From contig NZ_JAGGPK010000039.1 in the NCBI RefSeq assembly GCF_018613855.1, positions 1 to 64,000 of the forward strand: a stretch of DNA of 64,000 bases, given 5' to 3'. Under the pieces are notes generated by a model. That model saw only the letters and a program-made list of their open reading frames with translations. It had not been told where the DNA came from and ran no database searches. A program made the position numbers and the translations under genes. Shown here in pieces: positions 49,957 through 59,183 of this stretch (its first letter is position 1; each line of letters starts with the position of its first letter). Source of the stretch: Arthrobacter sp. ISL-30 (GTDB lineage Bacteria; Actinomycetota; Actinomycetes; Actinomycetales; Micrococcaceae).

Positions 49957-50883
49957 ATGAGCGGAAATCTGTATCGGGGCCAGGCGGGACTACCCTTCTC
50001 TTCCGCGCTGCGCATTTACGAACCTCTTGAAGCGTTCCCCCTGGAACAGAGGCGGCAACTCGTGGCAGCCAGCAGCAGCGGCGGCTCCCGTGCCGCCATC
50101 GAAAACGCGGAGCTGCTCGCCTCGCTCGGCAGGATAACGCGCGACGGCGGCGACCCCTTCCCCACGGGCCGCACGGATCTGGTGCGGATTACCCGGATTC
50201 CAGAGGACAGTTCCGGCGGTTCGGACTCCTCCCAGGGTTCCGACCACTCCAGCAGCTCGGACCCGAGCAGGAAAGACGACAGCGACGGCCGGCTTCTGTA
50301 CTGCCCCAGCCAGCTGGTGATCCGCGCAGGGCTGGCAGCCAACGCCCTGATGGAGGGCATCCACGGTCCCTTGGCGGAGATGCTGATCCCCGTCGAGCAG
50401 CGGGACCGCCACCAGCTGCGCATTGACCGCGCCACGGCCGGGGAAGACGCGAAGCGGGTTCACACGAGGGCGTCCACGTGGGGCATTCCCTTCAGCTGGT
50501 TTTCCCTCTTCGCCGAATCGGACCGCAAGGACGTGGTGGAATCGGGCGGACGGATCCTCACGGTACGGGTGTGGACGTCGTTGATGGAAGCACTGGAGCG
50601 TGCACGCTTCGCCGTGGCTCATCTTGCCCTGGCCGCTCCAGACCTTGACATGCTGGACGACCTCACGCAGCTGACGGAGTGGCTGGAGCTGTTCCACGTG
50701 CAGTCCATGGTGGAGCTCGACTACGGCGCCGTGGCAGACAAGGTGTATCCGGACGATTCGCCGATGGACGTGCGGCTGGGGATCGAATGCCTTGCGGAAG
50801 GCGATATGACCGGAGCCGCCGCAGCCTACCGGCGGCTGGCCTCGCGCTGGATCCCGATCCGACAGCTTGCCCGGGCTTCCTGA
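49957..50883 (+). CDS. Hypothetical protein, family not recognised
   Basis: A 308-residue cytoplasmic protein. The first ~75 residues are mixed; residues 85-110 form a Ser/Asp-rich linker (SSGGSDSSQGSDHSSSSD). The rest is mostly helical with a TPR-like C-terminus (LGIECLAEGDMTGAAAAYRRLASRWIPIRQLA). No signal peptide or membrane segment. It starts 19 bp after xthA on the same strand and is probably co-transcribed with it. I do not recognise a domain and propose no function. Confidence 0.7.
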   Translation: MSGNLYRGQAGLPFSSALRIYEPLEAFPLEQRRQLVAASSSGGSRAAIENAELLASLGRITRDGGDPFPTGRTDLVRITRIPEDSSGGSDSSQGSDHSSSSDPSRKDDSDGRLLYCPSQLVIRAGLAANALMEGIHGPLAEMLIPVEQRDRHQLRIDRATAGEDAKRVHTRASTWGIPFSWFSLFAESDRKDVVESGGRILTVRVWTSLMEALERARFAVAHLALAAPDLDMLDDLTQLTEWLELFHVQSMVELDYGAVADKVYPDDSPMDVRLGIECLAEGDMTGAAAAYRRLASRWIPIRQLARAS

Positions 50884-50898
50884 GTGGGGGCTTGTGGC

Positions 50899-51951
50899 CT
50901 AGCGCGACGGCGGTGCCGTTGATTCGCGAACGATCAGGTGATGTGGTGCCAGCATTGAACGCACCGCTCCTGTAGTACCGGCAAGTTCGTCGAGAAGCAT
51001 CCGCGTGCCCTGCTGGCCCTGCTCCACCGGATCCTGGGCAACAGTGGTCAGTCCCATAGCATCCGAGAACTCATGGTTGTCGATTCCGATGATCGAAAGG
51101 TCTTCGGGGACCTGCACTCCCCTGCGCCGTGCCTGAAGCATTGCGCCGATAGCCATCTCATCCGAGGCGCAGAAGATGGCCGTCGGCTTGGGCCCGGGCT
51201 TGGCCCAGAGCGTGTCAAAGCCTTCCTGACCGCTTCGCACGGTGAAATTCCCGTAGATGTCCCACTGGGCCGGCATCGAGGCCCCGGCTTTTGCCATGGT
51301 TTCCATGAAGCCTTCCACACGGAGCCGCGGCACTGTGAAGTTAAGGTCCGAATCGTCCTGGCCGTGGAGGAGGGCGACTTCGCGGTGGCCCAGTTCGATC
51401 AGGTGCGTGGTGGCCTCGGCCGCAGCAGCATAGTCATCGATACCGATGCTGGGACAGTCCTCAACAGGCCCACCCACGACGATCAACGGAATGTCGATGC
51501 GCTGGAGGTCCTCAATTTCCTCATGCGCAAGAGACATACACAGCACCAGGAGCGCATCGATCTGCTTGTAGACCATCGTCTTGCTGAAGAGGCGTTCCCG
51601 GGCGCCACGTTGTCCGCCAAGGTTAAAGAGGGAGAGGTTGTAACCCCGCTGATGGAGTTCGCGGTCCACGCCTTCAATGGACTTGAAGAAGAACCACCTG
51701 TCCACGTATGGCGCCAGGACCCCCACCGTCTTGGTGCGACCAGTGGCCAATCCTGATGCGGAGGACGACGCCACATAGCCAAGCTGGCCGGCGATGTGGA
51801 GGATCTTGTCCCGGGTGGCCGGGGAGACGCGAGGCAACCCCCTGACCGCACGGGAAACTGTGGCAGTGGACACGCCAGCAGCCGTGGCAACATCTTCGAT
51901 GCTGACGCCCGTGTGGCCACCTCGCTGGGACCTACCTGTTGTTTTTGCCAC
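50899..51951 (-). CDS. LacI-family regulator of the alpha-glucoside cassette
   Basis: A 350-residue LacI/GalR regulator: HTH at residues 16-38 (VSIEDVATAAGVSTATVSRAV), GYVASSSASGLATGRT hinge, then the sugar-sensing domain (VGVLAPYVDRWFFFKSIEGVD, IGIDNHEFSDAMGLTTVAQDP). It is the last gene of the ABC transporter run on the minus strand, after a hairpin. It likely binds GCAAGCGTTTAC upstream of the alpha-glucosidase gene. Inducer probably maltose, trehalose or another alpha-glucoside. Confidence 0.9.
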   Translation of the reverse strand: MAKTTGRSQRGGHTGVSIEDVATAAGVSTATVSRAVRGLPRVSPATRDKILHIAGQLGYVASSSASGLATGRTKTVGVLAPYVDRWFFFKSIEGVDRELHQRGYNLSLFNLGGQRGARERLFSKTMVYKQIDALLVLCMSLAHEEIEDLQRIDIPLIVVGGPVEDCPSIGIDDYAAAAEATTHLIELGHREVALLHGQDDSDLNFTVPRLRVEGFMETMAKAGASMPAQWDIYGNFTVRSGQEGFDTLWAKPGPKPTAIFCASDEMAIGAMLQARRRGVQVPEDLSIIGIDNHEFSDAMGLTTVAQDPVEQGQQGTRMLLDELAGTTGAVRSMLAPHHLIVRESTAPPSR

Positions 51952-52024
51952 AGGTGCCCCTCTCTGACCGCCTCTAATCCGCCATTTTGCTTTCCAATGA
52001 CGAGAAAACAGTCTATTCTGTGCA

Positions 52025-52068
52025 GCCGTCGGTCACGCAGTGCTAAGGCGATCTGCGTAACCGACGGC
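52025..52068. terminator. Strong hairpin between the permease and LacI genes
   Basis: GCCGTCGGTCACGCAG (52025-52040) pairs with CTGCGTAACCGACGGC (52053-52068): 16-bp stem with one mismatch and a 12-base loop. No clear U-run follows on the minus strand, so it could attenuate the transcript rather than end it. Confidence 0.65.
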
Positions 52069-52077
52069 GCATTTGGA

Positions 52078-53043
52078 TCAGCCCTTCAGGCCTCCGGACA
52101 GCAGACCACGGACGAAGTACCTCTGCAAACCAAAGAACACCAGCAGCGGGATGATGATCGAGACGAACGCTGCCGCCGGGTTCAGGTAGTCCCTGGCACC
52201 CCGCGTACCCGAAATCTCGGCCAGACGCTGGGTGATGGGTGCAACGTCCGCCGTGCCGCCGGAGAACACCAAGGCCACGAGCAGGTCGTTCCAAACCCAG
52301 AGGAACTGGAAGATGGCCAGTGACGCCAATGCCGGTACGGAAAGAGGAAGGATGATTCGCCAGAAAATCGTGCTGTGACCAGCGCCATCCACCCTGGCCG
52401 CCTCGATGACCTCTCCCGGGATTTCCGAGATGAAATTGTGCAGCAGGAAGATACCCAGCGGAAGACCGAACATTGTGTGGGCAATCCAGAGCTGGGCGTA
52501 GGAACCGGCAGGCAGCTGCAGGACCTGTGTAAAGAGCTGCAGAAGTGGTATCAAAGCCATCTGGAGCGGGATGATCTGCAGGGCGAACACGAAGATGAAG
52601 AGAGCGTCGCGGCCCTTGAATTTGCCCCACGCGAAAATGTACGCAGCCATTGAAGCCAGCACGAGGACAAAAACGGTGACGGGGATGACGATCGCCACTG
52701 AGTTAACGAAGTACTGGGACAGGTTGGGCGACTGGGAACCCGCGGCGACCGTGACGTCCACGTAATTCTTGAACGTAAAGTCCCAGTCGATAAACGAATT
52801 CCACCAGCCGTCCGAACGCGGACCGATTTGCTTGGCTGCAGGCCGGAATGAAGTCACAAAAAGACCAAACGTAGGGATGGACCAGACTACGGCGATCAGA
52901 ACAGCGGCTGCGGTTGCCCAGCGTGAGGTGAGCTTGGTCTTCACCCGTCGCATGATCGGCTGCGCGTCTGCGGCTGGATCGGATCCAGGACGCTGCCGGA
53001 TGCCAGCCCTCGAGGCTTCTTTCGGTGCTGGGGTGGCGGTCAT
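52078..53043 (-). CDS. aglG: Alpha-glucoside ABC permease (AglG/MalG type)
   Basis: A 321-residue CUT1 permease with a ~45-residue cytoplasmic start and six membrane segments. The coupling loop is EVIEAARVDGAGHSTIFWRIILPL. Segments such as DGWWNSFIDWDFTFKNYVDV and FNPAAAFVSIIIPLLVFFGLQRYFVRGLLSG are typical of alpha-glucoside AglG proteins. ATGA overlap with the other permease. No ATPase in the cassette. Confidence 0.88.
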   Translation of the reverse strand: MTATPAPKEASRAGIRQRPGSDPAADAQPIMRRVKTKLTSRWATAAAVLIAVVWSIPTFGLFVTSFRPAAKQIGPRSDGWWNSFIDWDFTFKNYVDVTVAAGSQSPNLSQYFVNSVAIVIPVTVFVLVLASMAAYIFAWGKFKGRDALFIFVFALQIIPLQMALIPLLQLFTQVLQLPAGSYAQLWIAHTMFGLPLGIFLLHNFISEIPGEVIEAARVDGAGHSTIFWRIILPLSVPALASLAIFQFLWVWNDLLVALVFSGGTADVAPITQRLAEISGTRGARDYLNPAAAFVSIIIPLLVFFGLQRYFVRGLLSGGLKG

Positions 53044-54005
53044 CGGATCTCCCTTTGCTTGCGAAGGACTCGTGCGTTGTACACCACGATGGGCAGCACC
53101 AACAGGAACAGCACCAGGGCCAGAGCGGCGCCGCGGCCGGGCTCGCCCGCCCGGAAGGCCTGCGTGTACATTTCGTTTGCCACCACTGAAGTGTCGTAGT
53201 TTCCGGCTGTCATTGTCCGGACGATGTCGAACACTTTCAGCGTTGCGATGGTGATGGTGGTCAGTACGACCACCAATGCCCCCCTGATTCCCGGAACGGT
53301 GACATTACGGAATTGCTGCCACGGATTGGCACCGTCCAAGCGGGCCGCCTCAATCAGTTCCGTGGGAACGCCCTTGATGGCCGCCGAGAGGACAACCATG
53401 GCAAACCCGGTCTGGATCCAGACCATGACGATGATGAGGAAGATCGTGTTTTCCGGTGCATCGAGCAGGAACTGCTTCGGCCCCAGGCCCAGCGCGTCCC
53501 GAATGTAGTTCAAGACACCAGTCTGCTCAATGCCCGGTCCACGGTAGTCGTAGACGAGCTTCCAGATAATGCCGGCGCCGACAAAGGAGATGGCCATGGG
53601 CATGAAGACCAGCGCTTTGAGAACCCTCTCCCCGCGGGCCTTGTCGATGAACACCGCGTATGCCAGGCCAAACACTGTTGACAGGAGCGGAACCAACACT
53701 GTCCAGATCACAGTGTTCCGCAGCGTAGTGACGGCCTCCGGCTGGGTGAACATCCACACGAAGTTGTCCATCCCGTTCGCCTGGCCCCTGGCATCCGTGA
53801 AAGCCAGCATTGAGGTGCGGACCGCGGGATAGACCAGGCCGACCAACATCAAGATGGCCGCAGGGGCCAGAAATCCGGCCACGGTCACTTTGTCCTTGAC
53901 CGTTTTGGGAGCCCTGTCCACCAGCAGCATGATGAGGCCGATGATTGCGGCGAAAACCGCGAGGGCAATAACTACTTGTAGGAGTTTTCCTCCGAGAAAT
54001 TCCAT
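53040..54005 (-). CDS. aglF: Alpha-glucoside ABC permease (AglF/MalF type)
   Basis: A 321-residue permease with eight hydrophobic stretches, the first pair as an N-terminal extension. Coupling loop: ELIEAARLDGANPWQQFRNVTVPGI. The substrate-channel region FLAPAAILMLVGLVYPAVRTS and NFVWMFTQPE match CUT1 sugar permeases. ATG 54005 has GGAGG five bases upstream; a GTG at 54011 would overlap that site. It follows the binding-protein gene by 96 bp. Confidence 0.88.
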   Translation of the reverse strand: MEFLGGKLLQVVIALAVFAAIIGLIMLLVDRAPKTVKDKVTVAGFLAPAAILMLVGLVYPAVRTSMLAFTDARGQANGMDNFVWMFTQPEAVTTLRNTVIWTVLVPLLSTVFGLAYAVFIDKARGERVLKALVFMPMAISFVGAGIIWKLVYDYRGPGIEQTGVLNYIRDALGLGPKQFLLDAPENTIFLIIVMVWIQTGFAMVVLSAAIKGVPTELIEAARLDGANPWQQFRNVTVPGIRGALVVVLTTITIATLKVFDIVRTMTAGNYDTSVVANEMYTQAFRAGEPGRGAALALVLFLLVLPIVVYNARVLRKQREIR

Positions 54006-54101
54006 ACCCACCTCCGGGGCGTGCGAGGACCTTTAAGTTCCGGGAAAGGCGCTGCCTCCCCGGCCGGACAAATCCAGCGAGGGGAGGCAGCAACTTTGGC
54101 A

Positions 54102-55442
54102 TTAGCCCTTCGGCCAGCTTGACTCGATGCTGTCGGCAACCTGCTGTGCGGGGGTGCCGTTGATCCAAGCGACGATGCCCTTCCAGAAGGAGTTGGAACC
54201 GACTGCGCCTGGCATCAGGTCCGCACCGTCAAAACGGAACACCGTCTCGGGGTTCTGCAGCAGCTCGATGGACTGCTTGTCCAACTCAGACTGGGCATTG
54301 TTGGGATCAAGGCCCTTGTTGGCACTAATCGCACCGCCAAGCTTCACCCGGTTGTTGGCGAAGTCGGAGCTTGCCATGAAGGCCAGGTAAGCCTGGACTT
54401 CCGGGGTGTCCTTGTAGGCGCCGATCATTTCGCCACCACCTGTGATAGCCGTACCCTTCGAAGCATCCACGGGAGGTGTCATGAAAGCCCATACATCGCC
54501 GTCAGGAGCCACGTTTGTTCCAGCCGGCCAGTTGGCGGCCTGGAAGGAGGCCTGATGGTGCATGGCGCATGTGCCGTCCAGGACGGGCTGGCCTGCCTGG
54601 GCGAAGCCTGTGCTCAGGATGGAGCGGACATCACCAAAGCCACCGTTGACGTAGTCCGGGTTGAGGAGAATCTCGCCAACGTCGTTGAAGGACTCTACGA
54701 TCCTGGGATCGTTGAACGGAATCTGGTGTGTTACCCACTGGTCATAGACCTCAGGACCCTGGGCACGCAGCACGACGTCCTCAATCCAGTCCGTACCCGG
54801 CCAGCCGGTAGCCTCGCCGGATTCAAAGCCGGCGCACCACGGCTTCATGGTCCCGTCGTCGGCGATCGTCCTGGTCAGGGTCATCATCTCGTCCCAGGTC
54901 TTGGGCACCTCCCAGCCCTTGTCCTGGAAGGTCTTGGGGGCGTACCAGACGTAGCCCTTGACGTTTGCAAGCATTGGAGACGCGTAGAAAGTACCGTCCA
55001 CTGTGCCGTACTTCTTCCAGTCCGCGGACCAGTTCTGATCCACGAGATCAGACACCTTCTGTGGCGCGGGCTTCAGGTTTCCGGCCTTGGCCTGGTCTGC
55101 CAGGAGGCCAGGCTGCGGGAAGATCGCGACGTCGGGGGCGTTGCCGGCTTGGGCACGTACTCCGATCTGTGTCTCGAATTCCTTGCTACCTTCGTATCTG
55201 ACTGTGATGCCCGTGCAGTTTTCAAACTGCGCCCAGGACTCTTCGAGACTGGTCGCTTCCGTGTCGACGATGGTCGAGTAAACGGACACGGTCTTGCCTT
55301 CGTGCTTGCCGTAGGTGTCGTATGCGGAGCAGTCCTCGGTGGCGGTGCCGCCCCCACCTCCGGTGGGTGGGGTACAGGCCGAGAGGGTAAGTGCCAGAAC
55401 GCCGGCCGCTGCGGCCGGAAGAAGGTACTTTTGGTTTTTCAT
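54102..55442 (-). CDS. aglE: Alpha-glucoside-binding lipoprotein
   Basis: A 446-residue extracellular solute-binding protein. Signal peptide with lipobox LTLSAC, then a Gly-rich linker. The segments STIVDTEATSLEESWAQFENCTGI, APDVAIFPQPGLLADQAKAGNL, GYVWYAPKTFQDKGWEVPKTWDEM and GAISANKGLDPN resemble AglE-type alpha-glucoside binders rather than MalE. First gene of the minus-strand importer run and divergent from the alpha-glucosidase gene (124 bp between the starts). Confidence 0.9.
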   Translation of the reverse strand: MKNQKYLLPAAAAGVLALTLSACTPPTGGGGGTATEDCSAYDTYGKHEGKTVSVYSTIVDTEATSLEESWAQFENCTGITVRYEGSKEFETQIGVRAQAGNAPDVAIFPQPGLLADQAKAGNLKPAPQKVSDLVDQNWSADWKKYGTVDGTFYASPMLANVKGYVWYAPKTFQDKGWEVPKTWDEMMTLTRTIADDGTMKPWCAGFESGEATGWPGTDWIEDVVLRAQGPEVYDQWVTHQIPFNDPRIVESFNDVGEILLNPDYVNGGFGDVRSILSTGFAQAGQPVLDGTCAMHHQASFQAANWPAGTNVAPDGDVWAFMTPPVDASKGTAITGGGEMIGAYKDTPEVQAYLAFMASSDFANNRVKLGGAISANKGLDPNNAQSELDKQSIELLQNPETVFRFDGADLMPGAVGSNSFWKGIVAWINGTPAQQVADSIESSWPKG

Positions 55443-55527
55443 GCTGGAGACTCCTCGCTGAGTACAAGAAAATCGGCGGCGCGATTGATGTGGTGCCCCT
55501 CACACTAGTAACCTTGCGGTGAGGAAT

Positions 55528-55539
55528 GCAAGCGTTTAC
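55528..55539. promoter_or_regulatory. LacI/cre-like operator upstream of alpha-glucosidase
   Basis: GCAAGCGTTTAC has the central CG and near-symmetry of LacI-family sites (compare GTAAACGCTTGC on the other strand). It lies 27 bp upstream of the GTG start of the GH13 gene and about 85 bp from the aglE start. Confidence 0.55.
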
Positions 55540-55566
55540 ACAGAATTGTGTCTGAAAGGAAACAGT

Positions 55567-57447
55567 GTGGTCTACTCGCCAATCGCGACCCCGGGATCCA
55601 ATATCAACATTTGGTGGGCAAATGCCGTTGTCTATCAGGTCTATCCCCGCTCCTTCGCTGACGGAAATGGCGACGGAATGGGCGACCTGAAGGGTATTTC
55701 GGCAAAGTTGGAGTACCTTAAGAAGCTCGGAATCGACGCGGTATGGCTCTCGCCCTTCTATAAGTCTCCCCAGGCGGATGCCGGGTATGACGTGGCGGAC
55801 TATCGGTCTGTGGACCCCCTTTTTGGCACACTCGACGACTTCGATGCAATGTTGCAGAAAGCTCATCGCCTGGGACTCAAGATCATCGTCGACCTCGTGC
55901 CAAACCACACTTCCGACGAGCACGCCTGGTTCCAGGAGGCGTTGGCCTCGCCGCCGGGATCGGCCGCCCGTGAACGCTACATATTCCGCCCAGGAAAGGA
56001 TTCACGGCCCGGGGCCGAAGACGGCGCACTGCCTCCAAACAACTGGAAGTCCATCTTCGGGGGCCCTGCCTGGACCCGAATCACCGAGAAGGACGGCACC
56101 CCCGGCGAATGGTATCTCCACCTCTTCGACACCAAGCAGCCGGACCTCAATTGGGAAAATCCCGAAGTCTGGGAGGAGATGCGCTCTGTGCTGCGCTTCT
56201 GGCTCGACCGGGGCGTGGACGGTTTCCGGGTTGACGTCGCCCACGGCATGATCAAGGAAGCCGGACTCCCGGATTGGGAGGGAGTAGCGGCCATGGTGGA
56301 GGGCGATACCGCCGTGGGCAGCGAGGCTCCGGGCGCCCACACCGAACAGCAGGAGCCGCATACAGCCCACATCCCCATCGTCAGGGAAGGCGCCAGCAAG
56401 GAGGACACGGAACACCGCACCAAGCCGCCCCTGGATCCGCCGTCGCCCTACCTCGACCAGGACGGCGTCCATGAGATCTACCGCGACTGGAACCGGGTGC
56501 TATCCGAATACGACGGCGATCGCATGCTTGTGGCAGAAGCCTGGGTAGAACCAGCAGAACGACTGGCCAGGTATATCCGCAAGGACGAAATGCAGCAGGC
56601 ATTCAACTTCGACTTCCTCCTGGCCGGCTGGGATGCCGAACGGATAGCCACAGCCATAGAGGACTCATTGGCGGCTGCCGGCTCCGTCGGTGCACCGTCA
56701 ACCTGGGTCCTGAGCAACCATGACACCGTCAGGCATCCCAGCCGCTTTGGGCTCAAGGATCCCACTACCTTCCCCAAGGGAATCGCGGCAGAAGACGAAC
56801 AACCGGACCACGCCCTCGGGCTGGCCCGGGCACGCGCCGCCACCATGATCTCTCTGGCGTTGCCGGGATCCGCCTATATCTACCAGGGAGAGGAATTGGG
56901 GCTTCCCGAACATACCACCCTGCCAGCGGAGGCCCGCCAGGATCCGAGCTTCTTCCGGACAAAGGGAGTAGAACGAGGGCGTGACGGCTGCCGCGTCCCG
57001 CTGCCCTGGAAGGCGGATGCTCCCGGCTTCGGCTTCGCGGCTGTCAATCACGGTGCTGGAAGTTCCAGTCCCCCGGCACCCGGACTTGAGGCTTCCGAAC
57101 CTGCGGCGCCATGGCTGCCCCAGCCGGAATCGTTCAGGGATTATGCGGCAGACCGCCAGGACGGCGTGGCCGGTTCAACGCTGGAACTCTATCGGAGTGC
57201 TCTGCGGGCGCGGCGCGAACACCGCCTCGGTTCGGGCACTTTCCAATGGGCAGAAGAACACGATCCCGTCAACGGAATCCTGGGCTTCAGGAACAACAAC
57301 GTGCTTGTGCTTGCCAATATGGGCGACAAGGTGATTCCTGTCCCTGGCGGGTATTCAGTAGCACTCTCAAGCTCTGAGCCAGGAACGGCTGCCGAAGTCA
57401 GCATCCTCCCGGATAGCACCGTATATTTGGTCCCTGTCGGGTCTTAG
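55567..57447 (+). CDS. GH13 alpha-glucosidase
   Basis: A 626-residue cytoplasmic alpha-amylase-family enzyme splitting alpha-glucosides. WWANAVVYQVYPRSFADGNGDG at the start; DLVPNHTS (region I); the nucleophile Asp in GFRVDVAHG; the acid/base Glu in LVAEAWVEP; the transition-state Asp in SNHDTVRH. No signal peptide, so it acts after import by the AglEFG system. GTG 55567 is chosen because AAAGGA lies six bases upstream. A Glu/His/Thr-rich stretch (about 255-290) and SSSPPAPGLEASEP (about 500) are extra loops. Confidence 0.92.
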   Translation: MVYSPIATPGSNINIWWANAVVYQVYPRSFADGNGDGMGDLKGISAKLEYLKKLGIDAVWLSPFYKSPQADAGYDVADYRSVDPLFGTLDDFDAMLQKAHRLGLKIIVDLVPNHTSDEHAWFQEALASPPGSAARERYIFRPGKDSRPGAEDGALPPNNWKSIFGGPAWTRITEKDGTPGEWYLHLFDTKQPDLNWENPEVWEEMRSVLRFWLDRGVDGFRVDVAHGMIKEAGLPDWEGVAAMVEGDTAVGSEAPGAHTEQQEPHTAHIPIVREGASKEDTEHRTKPPLDPPSPYLDQDGVHEIYRDWNRVLSEYDGDRMLVAEAWVEPAERLARYIRKDEMQQAFNFDFLLAGWDAERIATAIEDSLAAAGSVGAPSTWVLSNHDTVRHPSRFGLKDPTTFPKGIAAEDEQPDHALGLARARAATMISLALPGSAYIYQGEELGLPEHTTLPAEARQDPSFFRTKGVERGRDGCRVPLPWKADAPGFGFAAVNHGAGSSSPPAPGLEASEPAAPWLPQPESFRDYAADRQDGVAGSTLELYRSALRARREHRLGSGTFQWAEEHDPVNGILGFRNNNVLVLANMGDKVIPVPGGYSVALSSSEPGTAAEVSILPDSTVYLVPVGS

Positions 57448-57492
57448 TGGGGGGGTCTTAGCCCGCCCGGTCTTAGCGCGCCCGGGTCTTAG
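57440..57492 (+). repeat. Four-fold repeat of the stop-codon context GGTCTTAG
   Basis: GGTCTTAG occurs at 57440 (its TAG is the alpha-glucosidase stop), 57454, 57469 and 57485, with spacings of 14, 15 and 16 bp and GC-rich filler. Confidence 0.85.
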
Positions 57493-57502
57493 CGTAGTCC
57501 TT

Positions 57503-57530
57503 GGGGAGCCCTGCAGCGCCAGGGCTCCCC
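57503..57530. terminator. Bidirectional intrinsic terminator-like hairpin
   Basis: GGGGAGCCCTG (57503-57513) and CAGGGCTCCCC (57520-57530) form a perfect 11-bp stem with a six-base loop, between the convergent alpha-glucosidase and AmaP genes. Confidence 0.8.
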
Positions 57531-57535
57531 CGCGG

Positions 57536-58147
57536 CTAGCGCACACGTTCCGCGCGCGTCAGTTTGGCGCGTGCCCCGCTTGCAATATGGACGAGCACCG
57601 GCGTTCGCTTGCCAATGACGGCGTCCAGGGCCTCGATCAGCCTGGAGATCTCGGCTGCCAGGACCTGCGGCTCCACTCCCTGACGCGGTTCAATCCGAAT
57701 ACGCAGGCCGGGCCGGCCTTTTACATCGTAGGTGGCCACGGACACTCCGGCCAGGTCCTGCCGGTCAGCCAGGGCGGCCTTGAGTGCCTGCTCCGCGACT
57801 CCCCCGCCGATGACTACGGTACCTTCGGCATCGCCGTCGTCAGTGTCTACCACGAGGTCGTTGGCCCTGCCCTTCCCCTGCTGCGCCACCCAGGCCACCA
57901 TGGCCCCAATGATCAACGCAAGGACCACAGCCACAACAATCCAGAGCCAGCTTTCCGACCGTCCAGGGAAGCGGGTCTGCGCCAGGAGCTCCTGAGTGCG
58001 TGCCCACGCTCCTCCTGACCACCCCTGCCACCAACTGGCTACGGCGGGAATAGTGGCAAGCATGAGCAGCAGCAGTCCGATGGCAATAAGGATCACGCCG
58101 AGGGTGCCGATCAGGATCCTGTTTAGGGTTCTTGGGGTGCCGTTCAT
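57536..58147 (-). CDS. amaP: AmaP-like alkaline-shock membrane anchor protein
   Basis: A 203-residue membrane protein with two N-terminal helices (about 13-38 and 65-88) and a cytoplasmic Asp23-like domain (VAEQALKAALADRQDLAGVSVAT, LRIRIEPRQGVEPQVLAAEISRLIEALD). This layout is that of AmaP, which anchors Asp23 to the membrane in staphylococci. Last gene of a five-gene, overlapping operon. Role inferred: envelope-stress structure. Confidence 0.8.
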   Translation of the reverse strand: MNGTPRTLNRILIGTLGVILIAIGLLLLMLATIPAVASWWQGWSGGAWARTQELLAQTRFPGRSESWLWIVVAVVLALIIGAMVAWVAQQGKGRANDLVVDTDDGDAEGTVVIGGGVAEQALKAALADRQDLAGVSVATYDVKGRPGLRIRIEPRQGVEPQVLAAEISRLIEALDAVIGKRTPVLVHIASGARAKLTRAERVR

Positions 58148-58803
58148 GCTCCGATCACTCCCGAGGCGGCAACGTTGACCCGAATATTCAGGTCCGGCGA
58201 CAGGCCCATGTTGTCCAGTTCCTCCTGCACGGCAGCCTGCACGGCCTCCGGCTGCACGGGAATCCCGGACGTGGGCCGCACATTCACCACGACGAGGTTT
58301 CGGGACACAACTACCATCACTTGTTCCTGACCGACATTGGCCGCGATACGGGCACGGCGCGCCAGTGCCGACGCCATTACCTCATCATCCACCACGACGG
58401 CGGTCCTGGCGTCGTGCAGGATGTGCCTGGCCCTTCGGCCGGGCAGCACGGCGTTGAGGAAGAAAAAGAGGCCAACCATGGTTACCACCCCGCCAATGCT
58501 TCCCAGCAGGAGGAGTGAAATTCCCTGTGGCAGGGCGATCAGGCGTTCGGCCGCGGTCTGCGGATCGATCAGCCACGGCGGTTGCCCAATTGCCCGTACC
58601 GCGGATTCCAACAGTGCATAAACGCAAACAGCGATCACCAGCGCGGCCGCGAGCCCTGCGACTCCGGCTCGGGAGGAATGGGTCTCGCGATGCAAGATCC
58701 GCTGCATCTCGGCGTCGTCGCCAACCTTGTCTCGGGCGAGTGTGTCTGAATTCCGGGCATCTTTGTCCTGGACGCCAGCCGTTGGATATGGCTCCGTTGT
58801 CAC
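58144..58803 (-). CDS. DUF6286-type membrane protein
   Basis: A 219-residue protein with two membrane segments (about 47-70 and 95-118) and a C-terminal soluble domain (ARRARIAANVGQEQVMVVVSRNLVVVNVRP) that looks like a reduced Asp23 fold. The family is found in actinobacterial Asp23 operons. Overlaps both neighbours by ATGA-type junctions. Function unknown; presumably part of the same membrane-bound stress complex. Confidence 0.72.
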   Translation of the reverse strand: MTTEPYPTAGVQDKDARNSDTLARDKVGDDAEMQRILHRETHSSRAGVAGLAAALVIAVCVYALLESAVRAIGQPPWLIDPQTAAERLIALPQGISLLLLGSIGGVVTMVGLFFFLNAVLPGRRARHILHDARTAVVVDDEVMASALARRARIAANVGQEQVMVVVSRNLVVVNVRPTSGIPVQPEAVQAAVQEELDNMGLSPDLNIRVNVAASGVIGA

Positions 58804-59183
58804 CTGACCCGGCCTCCTTCGCTAATGCGCACTCCGCTGATCCTTATATCCACCCGGCTCAGGCGGGAGCCGGAGAGCTCCATGACCCGGGAAAGGATGG
58901 TGGACTTTGCCGCCACGGCGCGCTCCCAGATGGTTCCGCCAAAGCTTTCTACCCTTCCCGGGCTGCGCACCACGGCTGTCAGGTGAGGGATACCTATGGG
59001 AGCAACGATGGACAGCGCCAGCAGCCCGGCGTCATCGGACCAATCTGCGCGCACATCCTGCGCAGCGATGCCAAGGGCTTCGGCGGCTGCGCATTGCGCA
59101 AGTGAGGTCAGGGCCTGGGTGCTGATCCGGTTGTGGCCTGCCAGGGCCGCCTGGCCTGCCACGGCCTCAGCTGCCTGGCTCAT
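58800..59183 (-). CDS. Short Asp23/Gls24-like protein
   Basis: A 127-residue soluble protein with the alternating strand/helix pattern of the Asp23/Gls24 domain (ISTQALTSLAQCAAAEALGI, GLLALSIVAPIGIPHLTAV, SRVDIRISGVRI). Shorter and more divergent than the main Asp23 protein of this operon. Four-base overlaps with its neighbours on both sides. Confidence 0.72.
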   Translation of the reverse strand: MSQAAEAVAGQAALAGHNRISTQALTSLAQCAAAEALGIAAQDVRADWSDDAGLLALSIVAPIGIPHLTAVVRSPGRVESFGGTIWERAVAAKSTILSRVMELSGSRLSRVDIRISGVRISEGGRVR

